Positions 25,108 to 34,702 are shown, numbered from the stretch's first letter. The stretch is 40,670 nt of DNA from Thermostichus vulcanus str. 'Rupite' (GCF_022848905.1 NZ_JAFIRA010000037.1:1-40670); one strand, 5' to 3'. Made by a program: numbers and translations. Notes: generated by a model from the letters alone, not told the origin.

Positions 25108-26913
25108 CTACTCGGACTGATAGGTAGAAGCAACGTATAACTCCTTCAGTTGCTTACTCTCAACCTCTGAGGGTGCCCCTGTCAGCAAGCATTTCGCCAG
25201 CTGAGTTTTCGGGAAAGCAATCACATCCCGAATCGAGTCTTCACCGGCCAAGAGCATCACCAACCGATCAATGCCATAGGCAATGCCCCCATGGGGAGGT
25301 GTGCCATATTCAAAAGCTTCCAGTAAAAAGCCAAATTTTTCGCGGGCTTGTTCCGGGGTGAGGCCAATTGCTTGAAACACCTGCTCCTGAATCTGCCGCT
25401 GGTAAATCCGCAGGGATCCGCCGCCCACCTCAATACCGTTCCACACCAAGTCATAGGCTTGGGCCCGCGCTGTTTTTAAGTCGGCCAAATCGTCGGGATG
25501 AGGTGCCGTAAAGGGGTGGTGGAGGGCTTCGAGGCGATTTTCTTCTGCATTGAACTCAAACATGGGGAAATCGGTAACCCAAAGCAAATTGAGGGCATGT
25601 TCCGGAATAAGCCCCAATTCGTGGCCCAAATGCAATCTCAGTCGGTTCAAGGACTCATTCACAATAGCGGTAGGGCCTGCACCAAATAGCAATAAGTCTC
25701 CCGGTTTGGCTGCGGTTAGGGAAAGTAATTTCTGCTCCTGTTCTGGACTGAGGCTCTCTTTCAGAGCACCAATGGTGTCTAGACTATCGGGCCGTACCCG
25801 AATGAAGGCTAAGCCACCCGCACCGTATTGAGTGACCAGTTTGAACAGATCCCCACCGGGTTTGATCCGGGTATTGGAGATTTTTTCATCCCCACCCGGT
25901 ACGGGCAAAATCTTGATTGAGCCGCCCTCTGCCAAGACCTTAGAAAAGACCTTAAACCGGGATCCCTGAAACAACTCCGAAACATCCACCAGTTCCATGC
26001 CAAAGCGGGTATCTGGCTTATCGGATCCATAGCGGGCCATGGCTTCTGCATAGGTCAACCGTGGAAAGGGACGGGGTAAATCAATGCCCTTAACGGTCTT
26101 GAAGATGTGGCAGACCAACTGTTCGTTCAGTTCCAGGATCCCTTCTTGATCCAAAAAGCTCATCTCCATATCCAGTTGGGTGAACTCCGGCTGCCGATCC
26201 GCCCGCAGATCTTCATCCCGGAAACAGCGGGCAATTTGGTAGTAGCGATCCAACCCAGCCACCATCAGGAGCTGCTTAAAAAGCTGGGGGGATTGAGGCA
26301 GAGCAAACCACTCACCAGGGTTAACCCGGCTGGGCACCAAGTAATCTCGGGCTCCTTCTGGGGTAGAACGGGTCAGGATTGGGGTTTCCACCTCCACAAA
26401 CCCAGCCTCATCCTCCAAAAAGCGGCGAATTGCCTTAATCACCTGATGGCGCAATTGCAGGTTGCGAGACATGCGTTCCCGGCGCAAATCCAGGTAGCGA
26501 TAGCGCAGGCGAATTTCTTCCCGCACATCCTCTGCGTCTTCTCCCGAAACACTGAAGGGGATCTGCTTGCTGACCCGACTGAGAATCTCCAGCTGTTCTG
26601 CATAGATTTCAACTTCCCCCGTTGCCAGACGGGGATTCAAGGAATCGGTGGGCCGTTTTTGAACTACCCCCGTTACCCGTACCACGTATTCATTGCGCAC
26701 TTCCCCAGCCAGAGGGTAAGACTGCGGGGTTTTTTGGGGATCGGCCACCAACTGCACCACGCCAGAGCGATCCCGCAAATCCAGGAAAATTACTCCCCCA
26801 TGATCGCGGCGGCGGTCGATCCAGCCGTAAAGGGTCACGGTTTTGCCAATATGGGCAGAGCGCACTTCTCCACAATACAGAGAGCGAGCCGGGCGACGGA
26901 TGGCAGAGGACAT
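25108..26913 (-). CDS. aspS: Aspartyl-tRNA synthetase, bacterial type
   Basis: A 601-residue class II synthetase that charges tRNA-Asp (and tRNA-Asn if non-discriminating). The N-terminal OB-fold shows [24 protein letters not shown]. Motif 1 surrounds [20 protein letters not shown], and motif 2 is [19 protein letters not shown]. The bacterial GAD insertion domain lies in the middle, and motif 3 is [17 protein letters not shown] 26913 ([16 protein letters not shown]) is the natural start; the frame extends to 27021 with an unrelated prefix overlapping the upstream gene. The bacterial long form would be expected to be non-discriminating if Asp-tRNA amidotransferase is present. Confidence 0.97.
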   Translation of the reverse strand: MSSAIRRPARSLYCGEVRSAHIGKTVTLYGWIDRRRDHGGVIFLDLRDRSGVVQLVADPQKTPQSYPLAGEVRNEYVVRVTGVVQKRPTDSLNPRLATGEVEIYAEQLEILSRVSKQIPFSVSGEDAEDVREEIRLRYRYLDLRRERMSRNLQLRHQVIKAIRRFLEDEAGFVEVETPILTRSTPEGARDYLVPSRVNPGEWFALPQSPQLFKQLLMVAGLDRYYQIARCFRDEDLRADRQPEFTQLDMEMSFLDQEGILELNEQLVCHIFKTVKGIDLPRPFPRLTYAEAMARYGSDKPDTRFGMELVDVSELFQGSRFKVFSKVLAEGGSIKILPVPGGDEKISNTRIKPGGDLFKLVTQYGAGGLAFIRVRPDSLDTIGALKESLSPEQEQKLLSLTAAKPGDLLLFGAGPTAIVNESLNRLRLHLGHELGLIPEHALNLLWVTDFPMFEFNAEENRLEALHHPFTAPHPDDLADLKTARAQAYDLVWNGIEVGGGSLRIYQRQIQEQVFQAIGLTPEQAREKFGFLLEAFEYGTPPHGGIAYGIDRLVMLLAGEDSIRDVIAFPKTQLAKCLLTGAPSEVESKQLKELYVASTYQSE

Positions 26914-26995
26914 GGAGGAAAGGGGATGACGAAAGGCTGATTTCCCATCATACAAAACTCGGTTCCCTTGCCTGGGATCCCTTAGGATTGAATGC

Positions 26996-27925
26996 TCAAT
27001 TCGGGGATCCACCCAAGGCATTCACAATCGTCAGCGTATTCAGGCGCATCATCTCCAGATAGGTTTCAGCCCCGCTACCGGGTTCCCCCAACGAGTCTGA
27101 GTACAACTCCTGTTCGGCTACCTGTACCCCAGCTTCGGCAGCAACCGTTTGAATCAGGGCCGGGTTGATGGTGGTTTCGGCGAAAATGGCCGGTACCTGC
27201 AGAGCGCGAATCTCTCGCACCAGTTGGGCTACGGTTTGGGCGCTGGGCTGTTCTTCGGTACTGATGCCGATCAGAGATCCCCCCATAGTCAGCCCATAGG
27301 TTTGGGTGTAGTAGGCAAAGGCATCATGGGTGGTGACCAAAACCCGGTTGGGGGGGGGGATGGTTTGAATTTGCTGAATAATCCAGGTGTGTAATGCCTC
27401 CAGTTCTGCTTGATAGGCGGCGGCGTTGGCCTGAAAAAAGGCAGCCTCCGTTGGGGCTAGTTGGGTGAGTTCCTGGCGAATCTGCTCCACCATCGTGATG
27501 ACGTTTTCTACATTGCCCCACACATGCGGGTCGGGGGTCGGGATCCCGTTCTCCGCAGTCACAATCGGGTCAATCTTCTCAGCCAAAGGGATCCGTCGCG
27601 CCTGCTGGGCGGTGGCGTTGATCAGCCGGATCAGGCCCGGCTCCAGGTTATAGCCGTTGTAGAACACCAGTTCCGCCTGCTCTAGGGCCACCCCATCGGC
27701 AGGCACCGGCTCGTACACATGGGGATCCACCCCCGGCTGCAGGAGGCTGGTGAGCTGGATGCGATCTTGGCCGACTTGCTCCACCCAATCGGCGATCAGA
27801 GTCGTGGTCGCCACCACGCGGGGACGAGCCCAGGCAGAGCCCGAAAAAACCAGGATCCCGCCTACCACCCAACAGCAACGGCCACCCAAGCGCCGCAGCC
27901 AGAGCATGAAAGCATTGCTTTTCAT
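26996..27925 (-). CDS. mntC: Manganese-type ABC transporter solute-binding protein
   Basis: A 309-residue cluster A-I metal-binding lipoprotein/periplasmic protein. An N-terminal signal segment ([17 protein letters not shown]) precedes the mature protein beginning [15 protein letters not shown]. Metal ligands are His in PHVYEP, His in DPHVWGN, Glu in IFAETTINP and Asp in ELYSDSLG. This His-His-Glu-Asp set is the one of Mn(II)/Fe(II) binders such as PsaA/MntC, and the His-rich loop of zinc ZnuA proteins is absent. ATG 27925 (MKSNAFM) is preferred; ATG 27946 is possible. It is transcribed away from its ATPase and permease, whereas in Synechocystis the three genes form one operon. Confidence 0.88.
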   Translation of the reverse strand: MKSNAFMLWLRRLGGRCCWVVGGILVFSGSAWARPRVVATTTLIADWVEQVGQDRIQLTSLLQPGVDPHVYEPVPADGVALEQAELVFYNGYNLEPGLIRLINATAQQARRIPLAEKIDPIVTAENGIPTPDPHVWGNVENVITMVEQIRQELTQLAPTEAAFFQANAAAYQAELEALHTWIIQQIQTIPPPNRVLVTTHDAFAYYTQTYGLTMGGSLIGISTEEQPSAQTVAQLVREIRALQVPAIFAETTINPALIQTVAAEAGVQVAEQELYSDSLGEPGSGAETYLEMMRLNTLTIVNALGGSPN

Positions 27926-27988
27926 AATTGTTTCATTATTTGGCAACCCCCATAGTGTACACTGGGCTTAGCAGAAAATGAAATCAAA
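27926..27988. promoter_or_regulatory. Divergent promoter/operator between mntC and mntAB
   Basis: Only about 63 bases separate the two divergent start codons. They contain a perfect 10-bp palindrome AGTGTACACT at 27954-27963 inside an AT-rich context, suitable for a dimeric metal-responsive regulator controlling both directions. Which regulator (ManR-, Fur-, Zur- or MntR-type) cannot be told. Confidence 0.45.
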
Positions 27989-28750
27989 ATGAAAGAGCAA
28001 CCCACCCCAATCCGTCTTCATTCAGCGAGGGGATCCCTCTCGGTGCAGGATCTGTCAGTGCGCTACGGCAGCTCCAGGGTGTTGCGGGGGGTGAGCTGTG
28101 AGATTCGACCGGGAGGGATAACCGGCATCCTCGGGCCGAACGGAGCCGGCAAGAGTACTTTTCTGAAGGGGATCCTTGGCTTAGTGCCTGTGGAAACAGG
28201 GGTGGTGCGCTACAAGGGACAAAATCTTAGATCTGAGCAAGTCGCCTACCTGCCGCAGCGGTCGCTGATTGACTGGACGTTTCCCGCCACGGTTTGGGAT
28301 GTGGTGTTGATGGGGCGGGTGAAGCCCACCGGCTGGTTGCGCCGTATTGGTCGGCAGGGGCGGCAGCGGGCGGCTCAAGCTCTAGAGCGGGTGGGTATGC
28401 AGGACTACCGGGATCGACCGATTGGCCAGTTGTCGGGGGGGCAACAGCAACGGGTGTTTTTGGCCCGGGCTTTGGCTCAGGAAGCAGAGATCTACGCCCT
28501 CGATGAACCCTTCGCCGGGATCGATCACCCCAGCGAGGCGATTCTGTTTCAGGTGTTACGGGAGCTGGCGGATTCCGGGCACGTCGTCATGGTGGTGCAT
28601 CATGATCTGGGGCAGGCGCTGACCTATTTCGATGAAGTGCTGCTGTTAAACCAAGTGGTGATCGCCCAGGGATCCCCGGCTCAGGTTCTACAGCCACACC
28701 TGTTGCAGCAGGCTTATGGTCACTCCATGACTTTGGATTTGGCCGCCTAA
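27989..28750 (+). CDS. mntA: Manganese-type ABC transporter ATP-binding protein
   Basis: A 253-residue ABC ATPase with Walker A GPNGAGKSTF, Q-loop in VAYLPQRS, signature LSGGQQQRVFLARAL, Walker B EIYALDEPFAG and switch His in MVVHHDL. It has the closely related sequence style of metal-importer ATPases (DWTFPATVWDVVLMGR). It forms an operon with the permease gene 36 bases downstream and is divergent from mntC. Confidence 0.92.
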   Translation: MKEQPTPIRLHSARGSLSVQDLSVRYGSSRVLRGVSCEIRPGGITGILGPNGAGKSTFLKGILGLVPVETGVVRYKGQNLRSEQVAYLPQRSLIDWTFPATVWDVVLMGRVKPTGWLRRIGRQGRQRAAQALERVGMQDYRDRPIGQLSGGQQQRVFLARALAQEAEIYALDEPFAGIDHPSEAILFQVLRELADSGHVVMVVHHDLGQALTYFDEVLLLNQVVIAQGSPAQVLQPHLLQQAYGHSMTLDLAA

Positions 28751-28786
28751 CCCAATCCACACCCCAGCACTCTTCCAAAAGCTTCC

Positions 28787-29632
28787 ATGGAATTCCTTTG
28801 GCACAGCCTGATGGATCCCCTCCGTTTTGCCTTCATGCAGCGGTCATTGCTGGTGGCCGTGGCGGTTGGGATCCTCTGTGCGGTGGTGGGCAGTTACCTA
28901 CTGGTGCAGAGCATGGCCCTGCTGGGGGATGCCATCAGCCATTCCCTGCTGCCGGGTTTGGCCCTGGCCTATATGTTTGGCCTGAATCTCTTTGTCGGGG
29001 CGTTTGTGGCAGGGGTGCTCAGTGCCCTGTTGATCCAGTGGATTCGTTCCGCTAGCCCCATTAAAGCGGATGCCGCCATGGGGATCGTCTTTTCCGCCTT
29101 TTTTGCCCTCGGCATTGTTTTGATCACGCTGATCCAACGGCGGGCCCGTATCGATCTGAATCATTTTCTCTTCGGTAACATCCTCGGGGTGAGCGCTGCC
29201 GATGTGCTGACGGTGGTGGCCATTGCCCTGTTGGTGCTGGCTTTGGTGGCTCTCTTTTTTAAGGAACTCACCTTCTATAGCTTTGATCCCCTGGGGGCCA
29301 AGGCGGCGGGTTTGCCCACCGCCCAGCTGGGGTGGGGGTTGATGGTGCTCACCTCCCTGACTTTGGTGGCCAGCATGAAAGCTGTGGGAGTGCTGTTGGT
29401 GTTGGCGATGTTGATCACCCCAGCGGCTACAGCCTATCTGCTGGTGCCTCAACTGCAACAGGTGATGTTGCTGGGATCCCTATTTGGGGTGAGTGCCAGC
29501 TTAATCGGTATGTATGCCAGTTACTACCTGAATATTGCCTCTGGCCCGGCCATCGTCTTGGTGGCCTCCTTCTGGTTTGGGTTGGCTTTTCTGGGCAGAG
29601 TACTGGGCAAAGTGTTTATGCACTCACGCTGA
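28787..29632 (+). CDS. mntB: Manganese-type ABC transporter permease
   Basis: A 281-residue ABC-3 family permease with about eight to nine hydrophobic helices. Family signatures are LGDAISHSLLPGLALAYM near the N-terminus, ASPIKADAAMGIVFSAFFALG in the middle, and KAVGVLLVLAMLITPAATAYLL towards the end. It pairs with the ATPase just upstream and the binding protein on the opposite strand. Confidence 0.93.
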   Translation: MEFLWHSLMDPLRFAFMQRSLLVAVAVGILCAVVGSYLLVQSMALLGDAISHSLLPGLALAYMFGLNLFVGAFVAGVLSALLIQWIRSASPIKADAAMGIVFSAFFALGIVLITLIQRRARIDLNHFLFGNILGVSAADVLTVVAIALLVLALVALFFKELTFYSFDPLGAKAAGLPTAQLGWGLMVLTSLTLVASMKAVGVLLVLAMLITPAATAYLLVPQLQQVMLLGSLFGVSASLIGMYASYYLNIASGPAIVLVASFWFGLAFLGRVLGKVFMHSR

Positions 29633-29633
29633 A

Positions 29634-29665
29634 AACCAGGGATTGCACCTTCGGGATCCCTGGTT
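29634..29665 (+). terminator. Hairpin after mntB
   Basis: AACCAGGGAT (29634-29643) pairs perfectly with ATCCCTGGTT (29656-29665) around a 12-nt loop, starting one base after the permease stop. No clear T-run follows, so its terminator role is probable rather than certain. One stem arm contains most of a GGATCC site. Confidence 0.5.
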
Positions 29666-29709
29666 CAAGGCTTTCTGAGGAAGTGGGAATAAGCTACGGC
29701 TAGGCCGGT

Positions 29710-30003
29710 TTACATCCGGGGAGAGCGGCTATCCCGACCGCCACCGCCTCCAGCACCTGCTTGACGAGGCAATGCTTTGTTGACCCGCAGATCCCGTCCC
29801 ATCCATGTGGCTCCATCCAACTCATCGATGGCCTTTTGCTCATCGGCTTCGTCTTCCAGTTCCACAAAGGCAAATCCCCGCTTTCGACCGGTTTCACGAT
29901 CGACAGGTAACTTAATCTGCTTGACAGCACCATACTCAGCGAACACGAGTCGCAGGTCTTCTTCGCTGGCCTTAAAGGACAGATTACCCACAAAAATGGT
30001 CAT
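29710..30003 (-). CDS. RRM-type RNA-binding protein (cyanobacterial Rbp family)
   Basis: A 97-residue single RNA recognition motif protein. RNP2 is IFVGNL at residues 3-8 and RNP1 is KRGFAFVEL at about 41-49, followed by a short glycine-rich tail (GAGGGGGRDS). This is the Rbp architecture of cyanobacteria, where such proteins are often cold- or stress-regulated and bind mRNAs, including thylakoid-targeted ones. It is a single gene with a 215-base leader region up to rsmG that contains the short direct repeat TACCCTT-TACCCTT near 30,025. Confidence 0.95.
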   Translation of the reverse strand: MTIFVGNLSFKASEEDLRLVFAEYGAVKQIKLPVDRETGRKRGFAFVELEDEADEQKAIDELDGATWMGRDLRVNKALPRQAGAGGGGGRDSRSPRM

Positions 30004-30218
30004 GATGTAGCGAATCTCCGAACCTTACCCTTTACCCTTTAGCGTTCAGTTCGGAAACTCACCTGGTCAGGACACCCGTTAAATCCGAACTTGATGCCAA
30101 CCACATCTTAGTCCCCCTATTGACGTTTGCAAACCCACCCATTCAAGGTCTTTTTTAAGGGTTTAAGAACCCATTTGTACAGAGCACAACCGGGTACCCA
30201 AGCCAGGGATCCAAGCCT

Positions 30219-30998
30219 TTAGGTTGAAGGCTTACTTTGCCCAAGCGGTTGGCGTTTGGGAATGCCAGGAGAGCGAGGATAGATGGCCGGAGTAGGGGCA
30301 ATTTTTTCCAGAAGCAGGCAGTGACGTACCCCTTGGCTGAGGGGCGTGGTAAACGCTTCCACCTGAGCCAACGTTCCCCCCAAAGGTTTAAGGGCTTGTC
30401 GCAGGGTTTGGGCTTCCGCCTCTGTCCAGTAGCCCCGGTAGAGGATGGCCCGTCCACCCACCTTCAACAGCGGTAGGCAATATTCAGCGCAAATTTCAGC
30501 CGCAGCCAAGGCTCTGGCTAAGGCCACGTCGTAGCTACCCCGTTCCTGTCGGGTTTGCCCCCAAACTTCTGCCCGCTGAGCCACCGCCCTAGCCTGATTG
30601 AGGGAGAGCTTTTGCAGTGTGTCTCGAACAAAGGCAATTTTGCGCTGGGTGCTATCCAGCAGCGTAAAAGAGCTTCGGGGTAGGGCAATTTGGGCCGGGA
30701 TCCCTGGGAAACCTGCACCAGTACCGATGTCAATGCCTCGCCAAGTTTGAGATTGCAGGGTATCCCAATCCCCTAACAGGGTTAATCCCCGTAGAGAATC
30801 CCACAGATGTTTCTCCCAAAAGTCCACAGGGTTCGTAATGCGGGTTAAGTTTTGGGTTTGGTTTCCGGCCATCACCAGCGGATAAAGCTGTTGCAATTGC
30901 TGCTGCTGGAGAGGGGACGGCTGCCAACCCAGATCAAGAGGCCAACGTTCCCACAAAGATTGTGGGGAATCCGACGGGGAGGGTTCTGCCTCCGTCAT
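30219..30998 (-). CDS. rsmG: 16S rRNA m7G527 methyltransferase RsmG
   Basis: A 259-residue SAM-dependent methyltransferase modifying G527 of 16S rRNA. Family motifs are QNLTRITNPVDFWEKHLWDSL and GIDIGTGAGFPGIPAQIALP (SAM site). LLDSTQRKIAFVRDT and YDVALARALA follow. The start is set at ATG 30998 because it forms an ATGA overlap with the stop of the upstream membrane-protein gene, implying coupled translation. A frame open to 31769 only reads through that gene in another frame. Confidence 0.94.
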   Translation of the reverse strand: MTEAEPSPSDSPQSLWERWPLDLGWQPSPLQQQQLQQLYPLVMAGNQTQNLTRITNPVDFWEKHLWDSLRGLTLLGDWDTLQSQTWRGIDIGTGAGFPGIPAQIALPRSSFTLLDSTQRKIAFVRDTLQKLSLNQARAVAQRAEVWGQTRQERGSYDVALARALAAAEICAEYCLPLLKVGGRAILYRGYWTEAEAQTLRQALKPLGGTLAQVEAFTTPLSQGVRHCLLLEKIAPTPAIYPRSPGIPKRQPLGQSKPST

Positions 30999-32014
30999 CC
31001 CAGGGATCCCAGCCATCGTCCCGATTTCACCCGCACCGGAATGGCTTGATCGGCCCAGCCCTTCAGTTCTTGGGTCAGACCCTGTAGAGAGCGATCCGTA
31101 CCCAGCAGTTCCTGGTTCAAAGAAACCAGCTCTTGTAAATCCAGCTCTCGCCAACCCGCCCAATCTTCTGCTAGCAAATTGATTGGTTGGGGCTGAGCCT
31201 GCAGCGGTTGATGGGCTTCCAACTCCAGTTCCACATCCAATAGAACCTTCTCTAGCCGTTCGACCCGTTCTTGCATTTGCGCCAACAGACCCGATAGCTG
31301 CTGACAACACTGATGCACCTGCTGGGCATAAGCCCGCAACGGCCAGGTCAGGGGTAGCAAAGATTCTGAGAACAACTGCAGCAGGTGCTGAGCTTCCATC
31401 TCCTCCAATTGCAGGTCTTGCCAAATGGCGTGATAGAGACGGAGCGAGTGGCGACAGGTTTCCAGCCGTTGGTAGCAGGGCTGCAAAACGGATCCCCGCA
31501 GCTCTTGCAGATAATCGGTCCATAGCTGGCCCGCCTCCACCATCCACCCCGGTCGGATAAGAATCCACCCCTGGGCCAAAAGCCAGCTGATCAACAGACC
31601 TGCCAACAGTTGCGGTTTTTGCCGAACCAAAAGGGGCATGAGGTGCTCTCCCCACACTGCCAGCCCCAGCCAGATGAGAGCCGCCAGAGCCAGGTGGGGC
31701 AAGCTGATCATTTGGGCCAACAGGTGGGTCGAACGCCGGGATCCTTGTCCTGAGGCAGGAGCGAGCCACTGCTGACGCAGTATCCAGATCAGCCCTGCGC
31801 CCAAACTATAAAGTCCTCCCCCCAACAACGGGATCAACACCAGCCACCAAGTTTGCCCAGCCCACTGCCGAGGCGAGAGTCCCTCACAACGGATCAAATA
31901 CAAAGCCAGCAAAGCGAGAACCAAAACCCACCCCTGTTGTCGTTTAAGGCGGCGGGTGAGCTGACGACGGCGGCGATACAAGTAGGTTTGAAAGGACTCG
32001 GCAGCAATGAGCAT
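30995..32014 (-). CDS. Unknown membrane protein with C-terminal coiled coil
   Basis: A 339-residue protein I do not recognise. A basic N-terminus (YRRRRQLTRRLKRQ) is followed by about four hydrophobic segments in the first ~160 residues, including WVLVLALLALYLI, WWLVLIPLLGGGLYSLGAG and AALIWLGLAVW. The remainder is soluble, Gln/Leu/Glu-rich and heptad-like (CCQQLSGLLAQMQERVERLEKVLLDVEL), predicting a coiled coil on one face of the membrane. Translation is coupled to rsmG through ATGA. Positive-inside bias suggests the N-terminus is cytoplasmic. Confidence 0.75.
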   Translation of the reverse strand: MLIAAESFQTYLYRRRRQLTRRLKRQQGWVLVLALLALYLIRCEGLSPRQWAGQTWWLVLIPLLGGGLYSLGAGLIWILRQQWLAPASGQGSRRSTHLLAQMISLPHLALAALIWLGLAVWGEHLMPLLVRQKPQLLAGLLISWLLAQGWILIRPGWMVEAGQLWTDYLQELRGSVLQPCYQRLETCRHSLRLYHAIWQDLQLEEMEAQHLLQLFSESLLPLTWPLRAYAQQVHQCCQQLSGLLAQMQERVERLEKVLLDVELELEAHQPLQAQPQPINLLAEDWAGWRELDLQELVSLNQELLGTDRSLQGLTQELKGWADQAIPVRVKSGRWLGSLG

Positions 32015-32166
32015 GGAAAGATGGTCTTGATGGGATCCCTGCTGACATAGGTCTTACTCCTGATCATAGGATAGTGCGCCCTTTGCTACAGGAGAGCGCC
32101 CACAAGAGCAGCTCTGGGCTAGGGGGTGAGGCCAGGTCGGCCCCACCGACACTAGTCATCTAGCAC

Positions 32167-32337
32167 GGGGTTAATCCCCTTCGCGACAGCGGTGCGGAGC
32201 ACCCTAGCACGGTTGAAATGGGCTAGGGACACCACCGTTGTTGTTGCAAACCTGCGTTTACTGTTGGGTTGGCGCAGCCTGCCGTAGGCATCGTTGCTAC
32301 GCAACGCTAATGCTACGCGACACGCGACTGCGGAGCA
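32167..32337. repeat. Second cluster of mini-hairpins with 3-nt loops
   Basis: The gap of about 333 bases between rarA and the membrane-protein gene carries no gene. It holds GGTGC-GGA-GCACC (32191-32203), TGCC-GTA-GGCA (32280-32290), CGTTGC-TAC-GCAACG (32292-32306), CGCG-ACA-CGCG (32316-32326) and a weaker CTGC-GGA-GCA at 32328-32337. GGGG-TTAAT-CCCC lies at 32167-32179. The GGA and TAC/GTA loops repeat those at 6333-6425 and 9135-9145. Confidence 0.7.
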
Positions 32338-32347
32338 TGAAAAGGGC

Positions 32348-33670
32348 CTATTCAGGCTGGATGGCTCGGCGCTTGAGAACCTGATTCCGAATTTTGCCTT
32401 CGTAACCCTGATCGGAAGGTTGATAAAAATGGGATCCCTGTAAATGGTCGGGTAGGTATTGTTGAGGGACCCAGTGTTCTCGAAAAGCGTGAGGATAGCG
32501 GTACCCTGACCCATGCCCTAAGCCTTTTTGATCTCGATTGCTATCTTTTAGGTGATTGGGCACTTCACCAGAATACGTTTGTTCAACAGCACGCAGGGCC
32601 TCAAAAAAGCCTAAAACACTGTTGGATTTGGGGGCTGTGGCCAAGTAGAGCGCCGCATGAGCCAAGGCATAATGCCCTTCCGGCAAACCCACCCGATCAA
32701 ACGTGGCAGCACAGGCATTCACCACTACAATCGCTTGCGGATCGGCTAACCCGACATCTTCACTGGCCAAAATTCCCATACGACGGAATAAAAAACGAGG
32801 ATCTTCCCCCGCATGAATCATCCGTGCCAGCCAATACAAAGCAGCATCAGGATCGGATCCGCGCACACTTTTAATGAAGGCGCTGATGCTATCAAAGTGG
32901 GCATCTCCATCACGGTCGTACAATAAGGCCCTTTGTTGAATGGAATCTTCCGCCACTGCCAAGGTGATGTGAACCACGCCCTCGGAATTGGGATCCGTGG
33001 TTTCTACCGCCAGTTCCAGGGCATTGAGCAAAGCACGGGCATCCCCATTGGCAACATTCACCCAATGCTCCAGGGCTGCAGGTTCCACCTGGACTTGACG
33101 TGCGCCATAACCCCGTTCCGGATCCTGGAGAGCCTGTTGAGCAATAAGGGTCAGATCCTCGGGGGTAAGGGTCTTCAGTTGAAACAATCGGGAGCGGCTC
33201 ACCAAAGCAGCATTGACTTCAAAATAAGGATTCTCAGTAGTGGCTCCAATTAAAATGACCGTGCCGTTTTCCACCCAAGGTAAGAGAGCATCCTGCTGCG
33301 ATTTGTTGAAGCGATGCACCTCATCTACAAACAAAATGGTGCGCTGGCCATACAATCGCAATCGTTCTTGGGCTTCATCGATGGCGGCTCGAATCTCTTT
33401 GATCCCAGCCAAGACAGCATTGATGGCGATGAAATGAGCGCGAGTTTGATTGGCAATAATCTGAGCTAGAGTTGTCTTTCCGGTTCCGGGTGGGCCAAAG
33501 AAAATGAGGGATGACAGTTGATCCGCTTGGATGGCGCGTCGCAACAACCGCCCTTCCCCCAAAATGGCTTCCTGACCCACAAATTCATCCAGGGTGCGGG
33601 GGCGCATTCGTGCGGCTAAAGGGGCTTGCTTTTCCCGCTGCTGAGCAGCTTGATACTCGAACAAATCCAT
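32348..33670 (-). CDS. rarA: Replication-associated recombination protein RarA (MgsA)
   Basis: A 440-residue clamp-loader-like AAA+ ATPase acting at stalled replication forks. The N-terminus [20 protein letters not shown] leads into [14 protein letters not shown]. Walker A is [11 protein letters not shown], Walker [20 protein letters not shown], sensor 1 [15 protein letters not shown], and the C-terminal tetramerisation part includes [11 protein letters not shown]. Length matches stand-alone RarA; in some cyanobacteria the gene is fused to a methyltransferase-like domain, not seen here. It is followed by the hairpin cluster. Confidence 0.94.
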   Translation of the reverse strand: MDLFEYQAAQQREKQAPLAARMRPRTLDEFVGQEAILGEGRLLRRAIQADQLSSLIFFGPPGTGKTTLAQIIANQTRAHFIAINAVLAGIKEIRAAIDEAQERLRLYGQRTILFVDEVHRFNKSQQDALLPWVENGTVILIGATTENPYFEVNAALVSRSRLFQLKTLTPEDLTLIAQQALQDPERGYGARQVQVEPAALEHWVNVANGDARALLNALELAVETTDPNSEGVVHITLAVAEDSIQQRALLYDRDGDAHFDSISAFIKSVRGSDPDAALYWLARMIHAGEDPRFLFRRMGILASEDVGLADPQAIVVVNACAATFDRVGLPEGHYALAHAALYLATAPKSNSVLGFFEALRAVEQTYSGEVPNHLKDSNRDQKGLGHGSGYRYPHAFREHWVPQQYLPDHLQGSHFYQPSDQGYEGKIRNQVLKRRAIQPE

Positions 33671-33703
33671 AATGCCCTTAATGTAAAACCCCCATTTATA
33701 AGG

Positions 33704-33859
33704 TTATGAAGAGGGTTGATCTTTCTGCAGTGGTTGAACCCATTGTTGATGTTCTAAAGTCTGGACCCCAGATTGCAAAGGTTGCAACACTGAGTTGATA
33801 TCTTCCCGAAGCGTGGCGTCGATATTTAGCCACAAACCAGGGGAAAAACGACTTTTCAT
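33704..33859 (-). CDS. Small 51-residue protein of unknown function
   Basis: An ATG at 33859 opens 51 codons ending in TAA at 33704. The protein begins MKSRFSPGLWLNIDATL and continues with an amphipathic stretch REDINSVLQPLQSGVQTLE. It starts 16 bases after the stop of the upstream MshEN-like gene and ends 33 bases before rarA, all on one strand, so it fits an operon position. There is no clear Shine-Dalgarno, but that holds for several good genes here. Nothing is recognised by family. Confidence 0.5.
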   Translation of the reverse strand: MKSRFSPGLWLNIDATLREDINSVLQPLQSGVQTLEHQQWVQPLQKDQPSS

Positions 33860-33875
33860 GGTTTGAGCGGATGAA

Positions 33876-34583
33876 TTACTCTAACAATTCCCGCAAATCG
33901 CTATCTTCCAATAGCTCATCCAATAAATGCTCGCTGGCAGCATCCCACTCCTCCTGGATGGAGTACCCATCTACTTTCAAACCGGAGAAGAAGGTTTCTT
34001 TAGATTTGGAAGATTTGGCTTGGAATAGGGTTGGAGAGGGAAACTGCGTGGGCGGAGCCGTACGGCGGAAGGGATTCAACCCACTGCGGGTACGGCGATC
34101 AGCATGGGGAGGAATGGCTGCTGGAGGCTGTGTAGGCCGTTGCGCTGAGGGGGCGTTGGTGCGGATGGGTACGGAAGGGATCCGCTCCGAACGGGTAATG
34201 TAGCGGGATAAATCCTCATCGGGCGGGGGGGGAGGTTCTGTTGCCGAGGTCAGGGGTTTAGGCACAGTGGCGGGATCCCTCGGGGAAGGGTCGGGCTGAA
34301 AGTCCACGGGCGGAGCGACTGGAGGGATTGTACTGGGGGATTGCTCTTCACTGGTGCGCGGCAAGATCAAGTGATCGAGAAAAAAGGTGATGGTTTCCGG
34401 TTTAATCCAGCCCCGAGCCACCAAGACCTCACCGAACAAAAGCCCGGAATACTTTTGATCCATCAGCGCCACCTGGATCTGCCCTTCATTCAAAAGGCCC
34501 GCTTGTTTTAGAACTTGCCCGATTGGTTGCTTCTCAGGTACTTTAGGTGGCGAGCCTGGCTCATTGGGTAGATCAGCACTCAT
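33876..34583 (-). CDS. Protein with MshEN-like N-terminal domain and proline-rich linker
   Basis: A 235-residue protein. Residues ~20-75 (IGQVLKQAGLLNEGQIQVAL, then GLLFGEVLVARGWIKPETI) have the two-part LGxxLxxxGLLxxxQLxxAL pattern of the N-terminal domain of type II secretion/type IV pilus ATPases (MshEN/T2SSE_N), which in MshE binds c-di-GMP. No ATPase core follows. Instead there is a long Pro/Ser/Thr-rich segment (about 80-190) and an acidic C-terminus EHLLDELLEDSDLRELLE. It could act as a stand-alone adaptor in motility or signalling; this is inference. Confidence 0.65.
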   Translation of the reverse strand: MSADLPNEPGSPPKVPEKQPIGQVLKQAGLLNEGQIQVALMDQKYSGLLFGEVLVARGWIKPETITFFLDHLILPRTSEEQSPSTIPPVAPPVDFQPDPSPRDPATVPKPLTSATEPPPPPDEDLSRYITRSERIPSVPIRTNAPSAQRPTQPPAAIPPHADRRTRSGLNPFRRTAPPTQFPSPTLFQAKSSKSKETFFSGLKVDGYSIQEEWDAASEHLLDELLEDSDLRELLE

Positions 34584-34702
34584 GATTCGGGATCCCTCCA
34601 GAAATTGAGAAACAGCACCCTTCTGCCTCCCACTCTATCCGCAAGCACTCAATCTGCGCTCCGATGGAGTGATCATCCGTGGTCATGGCATGGAAGGTTA
34701 AC

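Noticed and set aside
26914-27021. N-terminal 36-residue extension of AspRS
   Set aside because: The family starts at [16 protein letters not shown]. The extra codons overlap the 3' end of mntC and show no similarity to a targeting or binding segment.
30999-31769. N-terminal extension of rsmG giving a 516-residue protein
   Set aside because: The extension is an out-of-frame reading of the membrane/coiled-coil gene. RsmG homology starts at about 30,998, where an ATGA overlap supplies the start.
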